Notes: generated by a model not told the origin, from the sequence alone. Numbered from the stretch's first letter, positions 18,003 to 26,879 are shown. The stretch: 64,000 nt of DNA from Glaciimonas soli (GCF_009497155.1 NZ_WINI01000004.1:62001-126000); one strand, 5' to 3'. Made by a program: numbers and translations.

Positions 18003-19097
18003 TTAGAACGAGTGGCGCAATCCGCTCATCACGCCATTCTGCGTTCTGCCTGGCCCACCGATTGTTCCGCCTGCATCCAGCGCCAATGCTGACGTGCCAG
18101 AATTATCCATGCGACCATATGCACCGTAGATTGCCGTACGTTTCGACAGGTTGTACGTCAAACGTGCCACGAATAGTGTAGCGTTGGCATCCTGATCCTT
18201 AACGTCGAGGTGCGACACCTGAACGTCAAGGGTGGTTGCCGGCGCTACCGGATAACTCACGCCCAGGTAATACAGATCGGAATCCTTCTGGCCGGTCACA
18301 GCGTGTGTAGAGCGATCAATCACGCCGCCGCCTATTTTGCCCGCGCCCACCATCACATAGCCATTGACGGTAACGCGTCGGTCGCTGTCATCACTGCTAG
18401 TCAAACCGGCTGCTGCGCCAGTGTTGCCGTACAAGATATCGTAGGATGCATTAAGGCCATAGGCTTTGCCCTCGTAGCCGACCAAGGCTGTGATCTGGCG
18501 GCAGGCCTTACTGTTGCCAGCCACTTGCCCTGGACAGTTGGTAGCTGCAGGGCCGCCAGCGCCCGAAGCGTCGCGACCAGTACTGTATGTAGCACCTACT
18601 ACGAAGTCGTTGAAGTTACCCCAGTAGCTAATGGAATTGTCACTACGCGCATTTGGAAGGTAGCTATCGATACTTCCGATCGAGAATAGGTTAGGTCCAA
18701 GTACATCTGATTTCAATGTGGCGATATAGGTCATGTTGATCTGGCGACCCAGCGATACAGTTCCATATTCATTTTTCAGCCCTACCAAAGCCTGGCGACC
18801 AAACAGTCGATTACCCTGTCCCATACTGCCATTGTTCACCGCCAATCCGGCCTCCAGAGTGAAGATGGCTTGCAAACCGCCGCCCAAATCCTCAGTCCCG
18901 CGAAAGCCCAGACGCGACGGAAATGATCCCGTTAGCGTTGGCATCTTAACGGCCGATTGGCCGGCAGCGTTGGCGTTTGTTGTGTAGACCAGTCCTGTAT
19001 CGACAAGGCCATAAATCGTCACGGTGCTTTGCGCCATTGCTACAGATGCGCTCATCCCGCCCAGAAGCGCGAATGCGCAGCTGATAGTTTTTTTCAT
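18003..19097 (-). CDS. outer-membrane porin, Burkholderiales trimeric type
   Basis: A 364-residue beta-barrel porin. It has a signal peptide (MKKTISCAFALLGGMSASVAMAQ) followed at once by the barrel start STVTIYGLVDTGLVY. The segments GSFPSRLGFRGTEDLGGGL and LFGRQALVGLKNEYGTVSLGRQ are hallmarks of this family, and it ends with Phe (SGLRHSF) as expected for BAM recognition. The start at 19097 has GGGAG upstream; an upstream in-frame ATG is less well placed. An operator-like inverted repeat of the pca type sits before it, so uptake of aromatic acids through the outer membrane is a reasonable inference. Confidence 0.93.
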   Translation of the reverse strand: MKKTISCAFALLGGMSASVAMAQSTVTIYGLVDTGLVYTTNANAAGQSAVKMPTLTGSFPSRLGFRGTEDLGGGLQAIFTLEAGLAVNNGSMGQGNRLFGRQALVGLKNEYGTVSLGRQINMTYIATLKSDVLGPNLFSIGSIDSYLPNARSDNSISYWGNFNDFVVGATYSTGRDASGAGGPAATNCPGQVAGNSKACRQITALVGYEGKAYGLNASYDILYGNTGAAAGLTSSDDSDRRVTVNGYVMVGAGKIGGGVIDRSTHAVTGQKDSDLYYLGVSYPVAPATTLDVQVSHLDVKDQDANATLFVARLTYNLSKRTAIYGAYGRMDNSGTSALALDAGGTIGGPGRTQNGVMSGLRHSF

Positions 19098-19125
19098 TAC
19101 TGTCTCCCGTTGTAGTTTTATTTTC

Positions 19126-19163
19126 ATGTGCGATTAACGAACATTAGGTTGTTAATCGCACAT
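19126..19163. promoter_or_regulatory. 13-bp inverted repeat before porin, pca-operator-like
   Basis: Perfect arms ATGTGCGATTAAC (19126-19138) and GTTAATCGCACAT (19151-19163) with 12 bp between them. The core TGTGCGATTA resembles TGTGCGATAATC at 16929. It is 28 bp upstream of the porin start and in the divergent gap to the binding-protein gene at 19301, so it could act on both. Confidence 0.65.
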
Positions 19164-19300
19164 AAATTAGATAATATGGATGTCACGTAGTGTTGTCAAC
19201 AAACTCTGACCATCGCAATTAGTGATGATGCGCACGACGTGGCAATTGCAACAGTCAGTCCTTCATAGACAAAAACAGCAGCAAACAGGAGACAAAAATA

Positions 19301-20473
19301 ATGATGAAAAAAATTTTGGCAATAACAACACTTGCGGCCGTAAGCTACGCTGCAGTGTCGCCAGCCTATGCGGAAGACACCATTAAGATCGGTGTGATCG
19401 CTGCATTTTCCGGCCCCTTCGCGAATTACGGCAAACAGATGGAAGGCGGTATCAAAGCCTACATGGCGCAGCACGGCGACAGCGTGGCTGGCAAGAAAAT
19501 TGAAATCATCATCAAGGACACTACCGGCCCTTCTCCGGAAATAGCCAAGCGACTGGCGCAGGAATTAGTTGTCCGCGATAAGGTTGATTTCCTGGCTGGC
19601 TTTGGCCTGACGCCGGAAGCATTGGCTGTCGCGCCTATCGCAGAGCAGGCAAAAAAACCAATGATCGTCATGAACGCGGCGACCTCTGCCATCACCACCA
19701 AGTCCAATTACATTGCCCGCTTCTCGATGACTCTGCCACAGGTCTCGGCACCGATGGCAAAGTGGGCAGTGAAAAACAACATCAAGAAAGTGGTGACGCT
19801 AGTTGCCGACTACGGACCTGGCATCGATGCGGAAGCCGCATTCAAGTCAGAATTGGTTAAGGGCGGTGGCGTCGTGACCGAAGCGATTCGCGTCCCGCTA
19901 AGCAACCCTGATTTCTCGCCTTACATCCAACGTATCAAGGACGCCAAGCCGGACGCCGTATTTATTTTCGTACCGGCAGGCGAACAAAGCATCGCCTTCA
20001 TGAAAGGCTATCGTGAGCGCGGCCTGGCTGAAGCAGGCATCAAGGTGATCGCCACCGGCGATCTGACCGATGACCATGTGCTGCCTTCAATGGGCGACGC
20101 AACGTTGGGCGTGATCACCACTTTCCACTACTCGGCTGCACACAAGTCGCCAGAGAACCAGGCTTTCCTGAAGAGCTTTGCGGCCGCCAATCCAAACGGT
20201 GGACGTCCTAACTTCATGGCTGTCGCCGCTTATGATGGCATGGCAGCGATTTATGAAGTCGTACGCAAGCTAAACGGCAAGATCGATGGCCCGCAAGCGA
20301 TGGCCATCCTGAAGAACATCAAGTTGAACAGCCCACGCGGTCCGATTGCCATCGATCCGAATACGCGCGACATCATTCAAACTGTGTATGTACGCAAGGT
20401 AGAGAAAATCAACGGTGAGCCATACAACGTCGAGTTTGACAAATTCCCAGATCAAAAAGACCCGGGAAAATAA
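19301..20473 (+). CDS. ABC transporter periplasmic binding protein, Liv class (copy 2)
   Basis: A 390-residue binding protein with a Sec signal (MMKKILAITTLAAVSYAAVSPAYA) and a mature start EDTIKIGVIAAFSGPFANYG. It shares long stretches with the proteins at 6945 and 22721 (for example RLAQELV.RDKV..LAGFGLTP and the ending DPGK). AGGAG at 19287-19291 supports the start; the second of the two ATGs (19304) is also possible. It stands alone as a transcription unit, divergent from the porin, and ends in a terminator hairpin. The ligand is probably an aromatic acid and the transport partner LivHMGF; both are inference. Confidence 0.88.
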   Translation: MMKKILAITTLAAVSYAAVSPAYAEDTIKIGVIAAFSGPFANYGKQMEGGIKAYMAQHGDSVAGKKIEIIIKDTTGPSPEIAKRLAQELVVRDKVDFLAGFGLTPEALAVAPIAEQAKKPMIVMNAATSAITTKSNYIARFSMTLPQVSAPMAKWAVKNNIKKVVTLVADYGPGIDAEAAFKSELVKGGGVVTEAIRVPLSNPDFSPYIQRIKDAKPDAVFIFVPAGEQSIAFMKGYRERGLAEAGIKVIATGDLTDDHVLPSMGDATLGVITTFHYSAAHKSPENQAFLKSFAAANPNGGRPNFMAVAAYDGMAAIYEVVRKLNGKIDGPQAMAILKNIKLNSPRGPIAIDPNTRDIIQTVYVRKVEKINGEPYNVEFDKFPDQKDPGK

Positions 20474-20539
20474 GAGTCATTGATGACTGCTGTTGTCCAT
20501 CCAGCGCATGCCCGACATCGCGACCAGGCTGGGCAAATA

Positions 20540-20580
20540 CTGGCGCTAAACACCGAACTGTGCTTAGCGCCAGATTTCCT
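20540..20580 (+). terminator. terminator of binding-protein gene copy 2
   Basis: A perfect 10-bp stem CTGGCGCTAA / TTAGCGCCAG (20540-20549 and 20564-20573) followed by ATTTCCTTT. It lies 66 bp after the stop codon. The T-run is broken by CC, so it is of moderate strength. Confidence 0.65.
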
Positions 20581-20646
20581 TTATCAGTTAGTTGCGCCTG
20601 CTTCGCTACAACAACGCACTCCATGCTCGGCACGCTGAGTTAGTGT

Positions 20647-21603
20647 CTATAGATCCAATACAAGAATTTTTGATGTGGCGCGTGAGCAGCAAGGCGTAAA
20701 TTGATCGTTCTTTGCATGCTCCTGATCAGTGAAATACATATCGCGATGGTCAGGAGTTCCGCTTAGCACGCGGGTAATACACGTGCCGCATACACCCTGC
20801 TCACAGGAAGTCGGAATCTCGATACCGTTTTCCTCCAGAATCTGAATAACCGTCCTGTCGGCCGGCACGACGTACAGATTGCCGGTACTCGCAATCTGTA
20901 CCTGGAATTCCGTGTCGGCTGTCGTGTCTTGCGCAGCGGCGCCAAAATATTCCAGATGAAGCTGCTCGCTGGTCCAACCCAGACCTTTCGCGGTGCCAAC
21001 CACATGATCAATGAATCCCGTCGGCCCGCAAACATAGATATGCGTGTCGGGCTCTGGGCGCGCGATCAGATTTATCAGATCCAACTTCTGTTCCACTGAG
21101 CCGGCATCAAAATGAAAATGGACGTTATTAGCAAATGGCGATGCCTTGATCCTATCGTGAAACGCCGTGCGCTCCATAGCACGAGCACAGTAATGCATGT
21201 CGAAATCTGCATTGATACGGGTCAGCCGTTCGGCCATGCTGAGTATAGGAGTGATGCCGATGCCGCCGGCAAACAGCAAGAATCGCTTCGCATGACCCAG
21301 CGGGAAATGGTTCTTCGGCGCGCTAATCTGGATGACATCGCCTTCATTAACGGTGTCATGCATGGCCATCGATCCGCCCCGTGAATTCGGATCACGCAGC
21401 ACACCGATCAGGTAACGATGTTCTTCAATAGGATCATTGCACAGCGAATACTGTCTGGTGATATCACGGCTAACCTGCACATCGATGTGCGATCCCGCGC
21501 TAAAAGGCGGCAACGGCGTACTGTCTGCGCTGATGAGTTCGAAACTGAAAATATCTTCGGCTTCCTGGACTTTTCTGACAACCTTTGCTGCGATGGTATT
21601 CAT
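20647..21603 (-). CDS. Rieske oxygenase reductase (second VanB-like)
   Basis: A 318-residue FMN/NAD/[2Fe-2S] reductase with the same layout as the protein at 8192: TRQYSLCN (FMN site), GGIGITPIL and YVCGPTGFIDHV (NAD site), CEQGVCGTC plus TPCCSRA (ferredoxin cluster). The pair at 8.2 and 20.6 kb are clear paralogues. It is encoded 69 bp downstream of the second Rieske oxygenase, with a strong hairpin in the gap, and presumably supplies it with electrons. Confidence 0.9.
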   Translation of the reverse strand: MNTIAAKVVRKVQEAEDIFSFELISADSTPLPPFSAGSHIDVQVSRDITRQYSLCNDPIEEHRYLIGVLRDPNSRGGSMAMHDTVNEGDVIQISAPKNHFPLGHAKRFLLFAGGIGITPILSMAERLTRINADFDMHYCARAMERTAFHDRIKASPFANNVHFHFDAGSVEQKLDLINLIARPEPDTHIYVCGPTGFIDHVVGTAKGLGWTSEQLHLEYFGAAAQDTTADTEFQVQIASTGNLYVVPADRTVIQILEENGIEIPTSCEQGVCGTCITRVLSGTPDHRDMYFTDQEHAKNDQFTPCCSRATSKILVLDL

Positions 21604-21631
21604 AATTTAATTAGCATATTAAACTGCGAAA

Positions 21632-21653
21632 ATGGCGCAATGCATTGCGCCAT
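21632..21653. promoter_or_regulatory. perfect 22-bp palindrome between oxygenase and reductase genes
   Basis: ATGGCGCAA-TGCA-TTGCGCCAT forms a 9-bp stem with a 4-base loop. On the minus strand it is followed by TTTTCG. It lies between the Rieske oxygenase stop and the reductase start, so it may be a partial terminator or an mRNA-stability element that lowers reductase output relative to oxygenase. Confidence 0.55.
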
Positions 21654-21672
21654 CCTGTCATGCAATACCCGC

Positions 21673-22689
21673 TCACTGCTGGCTACACAGACGCTCGATG
21701 ACGCGGCGTGCGCGATTGGCACCGGCATCAACATGGATATCTATCGTCGGGTTGCTGCCAAAGCGGGCCATATTGCGATATTGCGCATCAATGATGACGC
21801 GATCTTCTTCAAATGTTTGCTCGGTTTGCTGGTATACCAGTTCGCTGGTATCCGGCTGATCTGGGTGCGAATTGCTGGCCATGCTCCAGAAGTAATGCGA
21901 AGTGGTTTCGGTTTCGGGCGTGATGCCATGAAAGCCGCGCATATGGAAACCGCCGCGTTGCGGATCGTCGAGCGCCTCGGTGTCCGCATCAACGGCACCG
22001 GTCCAGATCGCCAGATAACTTACATGGAAATCGATTTCCTGCCAGCGATCGAGCAGTCCCTTGAACGGCCATGCAGCACTATAGGTTGCCGGCGCTTTCG
22101 AGGATTTCATCCACCGTACCACGCGGACGGTATCGCCATCGCTATACACGTTGGTGGGCGCTTCCATGTGCAATTTCGGGTTGCCGCCTATGGTTTTCAA
22201 ATGCACGTAACCGAGATGACTCAGATCCAGAAGATTGTCATGGATCAGCTGATACGGCGCGTTATAGTGAAACACGCCGCCCTTGTATTTATATCGCGGA
22301 TCGTCGTGCACAGCATAGTTTGGCGGCGGCATCGTCGGTTCGCTGCCAGCCTCTGCTCCCATCCAGATCCAGACGATCTGATTACTTTCGACCACTTTGG
22401 AAGCCGCGACACAGGCCTTGCCGGGAATCTTTAACTGACCGGGGATTTCGATACACTTGCCGCTAGGTGCATACAACAGGCCGTGGTAACCGCAACGAAT
22501 GCCGTCGCCATCGAGTGTGCCGCAGGAAAGCGGCACGCTGCGATGACAGCAACGATCTTCCAGCGCGGCGACTTCACCGCTAGCCGTGCGGAACAGTACC
22601 ACCGGACGATTCAAAAGAGTACGGGCAAGCGGCTTGTCCTTCAGCTCCCAGGCAAATGCAGCGACGTACCATTGGTTCATCGGAAACAT
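21673..22689 (-). CDS. Rieske aromatic oxygenase, VanA/TsaM group
   Basis: A 338-residue Rieske oxygenase. Ligands are Cys47-His49 (CCHRS) and Cys66-His69 (CGYHG). The mononuclear iron site is Asp155, His158, His163 (DNLLDLSHLGYVH). Stretches such as RCCHRSVPL, SGKCIEIPGQ and TPETETTSHYFWSMA resemble toluenesulfonate methyl-monooxygenase TsaM as well as vanillate demethylase. I chose the ATG at 22689 (MFPMNQWYVAA) with AAAGGA upstream. It follows a binding-protein gene by 31 bp in the same direction and precedes its reductase. The substrate is unknown; demethylation or hydroxylation of an aromatic acid is inferred. Confidence 0.88.
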   Translation of the reverse strand: MFPMNQWYVAAFAWELKDKPLARTLLNRPVVLFRTASGEVAALEDRCCHRSVPLSCGTLDGDGIRCGYHGLLYAPSGKCIEIPGQLKIPGKACVAASKVVESNQIVWIWMGAEAGSEPTMPPPNYAVHDDPRYKYKGGVFHYNAPYQLIHDNLLDLSHLGYVHLKTIGGNPKLHMEAPTNVYSDGDTVRVVRWMKSSKAPATYSAAWPFKGLLDRWQEIDFHVSYLAIWTGAVDADTEALDDPQRGGFHMRGFHGITPETETTSHYFWSMASNSHPDQPDTSELVYQQTEQTFEEDRVIIDAQYRNMARFGSNPTIDIHVDAGANRARRVIERLCSQQ

Positions 22690-22720
22690 GATTTTTTCCT
22701 TTCTAAGATAATTAATTCGA

Positions 22721-23899
22721 TCACTTACCTGGGTCTTTGACACCGTCGTAACGATCGATTTCAGTGGCCACCAACTTGCCAGGGCCTTGTTTGTCTATCC
22801 TGCGGATATAAATGGTTTGCACGATATCGCGGGTGGCCGGATCGATGCTCACCGTGCCGCGCGGACTTGATGATGAATATCCCTTGACCGCTGCCATGAA
22901 AGCGCCGGCATCGGTATTGCCGTTGGTCTTGTTTAAGGTTTTGGCGATCAGCGCCATGCCGTCATAGGCAGATACGGCGAGAAAACTGGGCTTGAATTTG
23001 CCGTGTACCGTTTCCGCAAACGCGGCGAGAAATTTGGCGTTCTCGGCACCCGGACGGGTAAAAGAATAAAACCCGGCGGTATAAATACCGACCATCGCAT
23101 CGCCACCCGATGCCATGATATCGTCATCGGCCCAGCCTTCACCGCCTAGAAAGCGGATGCCAGCCTTATCGAGCCCCTTCTCGCGATACGCTTTGATGAA
23201 GGACGCCATCGGCTGGCCATTTGGTAAAAACACGTGAATCGCATCCGGCTTTTCATCCTTGATGCGCTGCATGTAGGCGCTGTAATCGACGGTTGAGATC
23301 GGCACCCGCACCGAGCTAATAATCTGACCACCCAAAGCAGTGAAGGTCTTGCTGAACCAGGTTTCTCCATCCAGTCCTGGACCGTAATCTGAAACGATAG
23401 AAAAGACACGACGCGATCCGGTTTTGTAGGCCCATTCAGCCAGCGGTTTCACTGATTGTGCGATGGTATAAGAGGTCCGCGTGATATACGGCGAACGCGT
23501 GGTGACGGCCGACGATGCAGCATTCATCACGACCATCGGCTTTTTGGCTTGATCGACCACGCTGGCAACTGCCATCGCATTTGGGGTAAAAACGAAGCCG
23601 GCAAAAATATCAACGTTGTCGCGCGCAATCAGTTCGGTAGCGAGCCGCTTCGCGACATCCGCCTGTGGGCCGGTGTCGTCCTTGTAAATGACTTGCAACT
23701 TCTTGCCGCCAGCGGTATCGCCATTCAGGCGCAAGTAAGTTTCAATCCCCGCCTTCATTTGCTCGCCGCTTTGTGCGGCAATACCAGTCAATGAAGTGAT
23801 GATCCCGATTTTGACAACTTGATTTGATTCTGCTGCGTTCGACGTCATGACCGCGAAAGTCAAGCTGGCGCAGCATAGCGTGGCTAGTATGCGTGACAT
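22721..23899 (-). CDS. ABC transporter periplasmic binding protein, Liv class (copy 3)
   Basis: A 392-residue Liv-class binding protein with signal peptide MSRILATLCCASLTFAVMTSNAAES and mature start VVKIGIITSLTGIAAQSG. It is more distant from copies 1 and 2 than they are from each other by eye, but keeps the same ending (DGVKDPGK). It is first in a minus-strand operon with the second Rieske oxygenase and its reductase, divergent from a LysR gene. This suggests it captures that oxygenase's substrate. No permease genes are adjacent. Confidence 0.87.
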   Translation of the reverse strand: MSRILATLCCASLTFAVMTSNAAESNQVVKIGIITSLTGIAAQSGEQMKAGIETYLRLNGDTAGGKKLQVIYKDDTGPQADVAKRLATELIARDNVDIFAGFVFTPNAMAVASVVDQAKKPMVVMNAASSAVTTRSPYITRTSYTIAQSVKPLAEWAYKTGSRRVFSIVSDYGPGLDGETWFSKTFTALGGQIISSVRVPISTVDYSAYMQRIKDEKPDAIHVFLPNGQPMASFIKAYREKGLDKAGIRFLGGEGWADDDIMASGGDAMVGIYTAGFYSFTRPGAENAKFLAAFAETVHGKFKPSFLAVSAYDGMALIAKTLNKTNGNTDAGAFMAAVKGYSSSSPRGTVSIDPATRDIVQTIYIRRIDKQGPGKLVATEIDRYDGVKDPGK

Positions 23900-23970
23900 A
23901 TATGATCTCCTTTATATTTTCCCCAACTCATTTTTGGTCAGGTGATTTCGGGCAATCATGAGCTTAGCTA

Positions 23971-24002
23971 CATTATTTTGGAATAGAATATTCTTAATAA
24001 TG
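23971..24002. promoter_or_regulatory. inverted repeats between LysR gene and copy-3 operon
   Basis: Arms CATTATT (23971-23977) and AATAATG (23996-24002) flank the perfect 10-bp palindrome AGAATATTCT (23985-23994). The site ends 22 bp before the LysR start. LysR proteins bind such AT-rich dyads in divergent gaps, so this is a candidate binding site. Confidence 0.4.
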
Positions 24003-24023
24003 TTTATTTGAATTGTTAATATC

Positions 24024-24920
24024 ATGGAATTTGATCTGAATCTGCTGCCGGTGGCACTGGCGATCTATGAAGAGCGCAGCGTAAGCCGGGCCGCGCAGAA
24101 GCTGGGCATGAGCCAGCCGACAGTCAGCGTGGCGTTGAATAAGTTGCGCGTTGCACTCGGCGACCCCTTGTTCGTCCGGACATCTCACGGCATGGAACCG
24201 ACGCCACGCGCGGCGTCACTGATCACGCCGACCAAAGATATATTGCAGCGCATTAACGCTGAAGTCTTGTCCAGTACCGCATTCGATCCTGCGGTGACCA
24301 CACGCAAGTTTACGTTCGCACTATCGGATATCGGCGAAATGACGATATTGCCAAAATTGATGGAACGCTTCGGAGCAGAGGCGCCGTTCGCATCGGTATC
24401 GTCGCTGAACTTGCCACCTGAAGAAATTTCGGCCGCACTTGAAAGCGGTGAGATTGATCTGGCAATCGGCTATTTCCCGGATTTGAAACACCGCAATTTC
24501 TTCCAGCAGCGACTGTTTTCACATTCATTCATTTGCTTGCTGAATGCGTCGCATCCCCTCAAGCAGAACCGCATCAGCATGAAAGAATTCTTGAAGCTGG
24601 GACACGCCGTGATTAAGGCGGAAGGCAGAAGCCAGGAGCTTGTCGAACAACTACTGGAGAAGAAGAAAATCCAGCGCCGTATCGTGCTATCGACACCGCA
24701 CTATATGACGATTCCATTCATTATCGCTTCCACCGAGCTGATCGTAACAGTGCCGTATGCAGTAGGTGAATCATTCGCCAAGCTGACCAATATCAGACTG
24801 GTTGAACCACCACTGGAAATCCCGCATTTCGACCTCAAACAACACTGGCACCGAAGATTCAATAAAGATGGTCCCAACATGTGGTTGCGCTCCATTATTG
24901 TCGAGCTTTTCGGGGAATGA
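24024..24920 (+). CDS. LysR-family regulator
   Basis: A 298-residue LysR regulator. The HTH is at residues 15-45 (SVSRAAQKLGMSQPTVSVALNKLR), followed by GDPLFVRTSHGMEPTPRA, then a substrate-binding domain. The opening MEFDLNLLPVALAIYEERSVSRAA is of the NodD/PcpR-like group. It is divergent from the binding-protein/Rieske/reductase operon and is the obvious candidate regulator for it. The effector is unknown; it is probably the aromatic substrate or an early product. Confidence 0.87.
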   Translation: MEFDLNLLPVALAIYEERSVSRAAQKLGMSQPTVSVALNKLRVALGDPLFVRTSHGMEPTPRAASLITPTKDILQRINAEVLSSTAFDPAVTTRKFTFALSDIGEMTILPKLMERFGAEAPFASVSSLNLPPEEISAALESGEIDLAIGYFPDLKHRNFFQQRLFSHSFICLLNASHPLKQNRISMKEFLKLGHAVIKAEGRSQELVEQLLEKKKIQRRIVLSTPHYMTIPFIIASTELIVTVPYAVGESFAKLTNIRLVEPPLEIPHFDLKQHWHRRFNKDGPNMWLRSIIVELFGE

Positions 24921-25053
24921 CAAGAAATGCTCATTAACGCTGTGGGCAAGCCAGAAAACTCTGCGTACCCGAACGACCGCACCCCGTTTAGAGAATCGCT
25001 TCTCCACAGCGTCAACCAATGCTTACATTACAGATCTCCACGAAGAGGGAATC

Positions 25054-26199
25054 TTAATATGTCCCCGGTATCAAAATTTGCTTGTCCACTTTATTGACAT
25101 CGGTGAGCCCGCAAAATGCCATGGTCAAATCTAACTCATTGCGAATAATGTCCAGACACTTGGTCACGCCAGCCTCGCCCATCGCACCTAAACCATACAG
25201 AAAAGGGCGGCCAATGTAGACGCCTTTGGCGCCCAGGGCAATGGCCTTAATCACGTCTTGGCCGGAACGAATACCACCATCCATATGGATTTCAATTTGC
25301 TTGCCCACCGCATCGACGATCGCGGGTAGCGCACGGATACTGGAAAGTGCGCCATCGAGTTGGCGGCCGCCGTGATTGGAAACAATCAGCGCATCAGCGC
25401 CGCTCTCCACTGCCAGATGCGCGTCTTCCGCATCCATGATGCCCTTGATAATCAGTTTTCCGCCCCAGCGCTGCTTGATCCATTCCACGTCCTTCCACGA
25501 AAGCGCCAGATCAAATTGTTGCGAGGTCCACGATGAGAGTGACGACATGTCCGACACGTTACTCGCGTGACCGACAATGTTGCCGAACGTACGACGTTGC
25601 GTGCCCAGCATACCCATGCTCCAGCGCGGCTTGCTCATCATGTTCAAAATATTAGGGATCGTCAGCTTGGGCGGCGCCGACAGCCCGTTTTTCAGGTCTT
25701 TGTGGCGCTGCCCCAGAATCTGCAAATCCAGCGTAAGCACCAGCGCTGAACAGTTTGCCGCTTTTGCCCGATCGATCAAGCGGTTGATGAAATCGCGGTC
25801 TTTCATCACATAGACCTGAAACCAGAATGGCTTGCTGGTGTGAGCCGCCACATCTTCAATGGAGCAGATACTCATGGTTGACAGCGTGAACGGGACGCCA
25901 AATTTTTCGGCAGCCTTGGCAGCAAGAATTTCGCCGTCGGCATGTTGCATTCCGGCCATGCCGGTTGGCGCCAGCGCTACCGGCATGGAAACTGCCTGCC
26001 CCACCATCGTCGTAGCAAGTGTGCGGTTTTCCATATTCACAGCGACACGCTGGCGAAATTTCATGTCCGCGAAATCACTGTTATTGGCACGATAGGTTGA
26101 TTCGGTCCACGAGCCGGAATCGGCGTAATCGTAGAACATGCGCGGAACGCGCTTTTGCGCCAGAATGCGCAGGTCTTCGATATTCGTAATCACGGACAT
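25054..26199 (-). CDS. FMN-dependent 2-hydroxyacid dehydrogenase (LldD/mandelate family)
   Basis: A 381-residue FMN enzyme of the lactate oxidase/mandelate dehydrogenase family that oxidises an L-2-hydroxyacid to a 2-oxoacid. N-terminal RVPRMFYDYADSGSWTE, the PVALAPTGMAGMQH flavin loop, and the active-site block IVSNHGGRQLDGA (catalytic His) with HMDGGIRSGQDVIKA are all present. The variant YADSGSWTE and the length resemble the L-lactate dehydrogenase LldD group, but the substrate is not determined. Downstream on the plus side is a broken RraA-like gene, which may once have formed a pathway with it. Confidence 0.85.
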   Translation of the reverse strand: MSVITNIEDLRILAQKRVPRMFYDYADSGSWTESTYRANNSDFADMKFRQRVAVNMENRTLATTMVGQAVSMPVALAPTGMAGMQHADGEILAAKAAEKFGVPFTLSTMSICSIEDVAAHTSKPFWFQVYVMKDRDFINRLIDRAKAANCSALVLTLDLQILGQRHKDLKNGLSAPPKLTIPNILNMMSKPRWSMGMLGTQRRTFGNIVGHASNVSDMSSLSSWTSQQFDLALSWKDVEWIKQRWGGKLIIKGIMDAEDAHLAVESGADALIVSNHGGRQLDGALSSIRALPAIVDAVGKQIEIHMDGGIRSGQDVIKAIALGAKGVYIGRPFLYGLGAMGEAGVTKCLDIIRNELDLTMAFCGLTDVNKVDKQILIPGTY

Positions 26200-26251
26200 G
26201 GGGAGAGCTTCCTTTTCTCAATAAATAAAGTAAATCCGATCTGCAGGCCTC

Positions 26252-26800
26252 TCAAAATTTATCGTATTTAAGATATGCTTCCTGCGGATCGACATCTTCC
26301 AAAATGGCTGTTCGCACCCGATTCTCCTGAGTCGTTGCCGCCTCGGCCAGCTCCAATACCGATTCGATCACATCCTTAGGAATGCGCGTCAAACCGTCAA
26401 AATCGCCGAGCAGGTAATCACCGGGTAATCAATACATCGCCGATTTTGACCCGCTGACCGAATGCATCAGGTAACCAGTAACCGACCACATCGCGCGGCG
26501 AAAAGTAACGATGCAAAACCTGAAAGCCGAGGCCGATGATGAACTCTGCATCGCGTACATCGCCATCGTTTATCACGCCACGGATGCCCTTTAAGTTCAG
26601 CGTTTCGGTCGACAGTTCACCCACGTTCGAGACAGTCGAGTCGTTCGGTTGAATCGCCAGTATATGGCCAGACCTGGCTTTTGATTGCATTCCGGTCCAT
26701 TGGTACAGTGTTTCGTGCGCGTCACTGCCAATGTTAACATGCCTGCCCGCCGTGAACCCCGGACCGCGCAGTTTTAGCCCGGGGATCAGCGGTCGCGACG
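26252..26800 (-). pseudogene. frameshifted RraA-like (oxaloacetate/HMG aldolase family) gene
   Basis: Minus-strand reading gives an RraA-family core: RGPGFTAGR, then SKARSGHILAIQPNDSTVSN, then GELSTETLNLKGIRGVINDG with the conserved VRDAE. The frame ends after GDVLITR at about 26418. One frame over, the family C-terminus continues at once (PGDYLLGDFDGLTRIPKDVI, then ending QEAYLKYDKF at 26252). The break falls at a duplicated GGTAATCA motif near 26415-26436. The N-terminal 40 or so residues expected for the family are not recognisable. Members cleave 4-hydroxy-4-methyl-2-oxoglutarate or decarboxylate oxaloacetate, so this one is probably inactive. Confidence 0.75.
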
Positions 26801-26879
26801 TTGGTGACAGGGTGAAAATTCGAAGGCAAGGTGCCGATCAATTGCGGGAGCAAGTGATTCTTCAGCAAGGCAAGCACTG

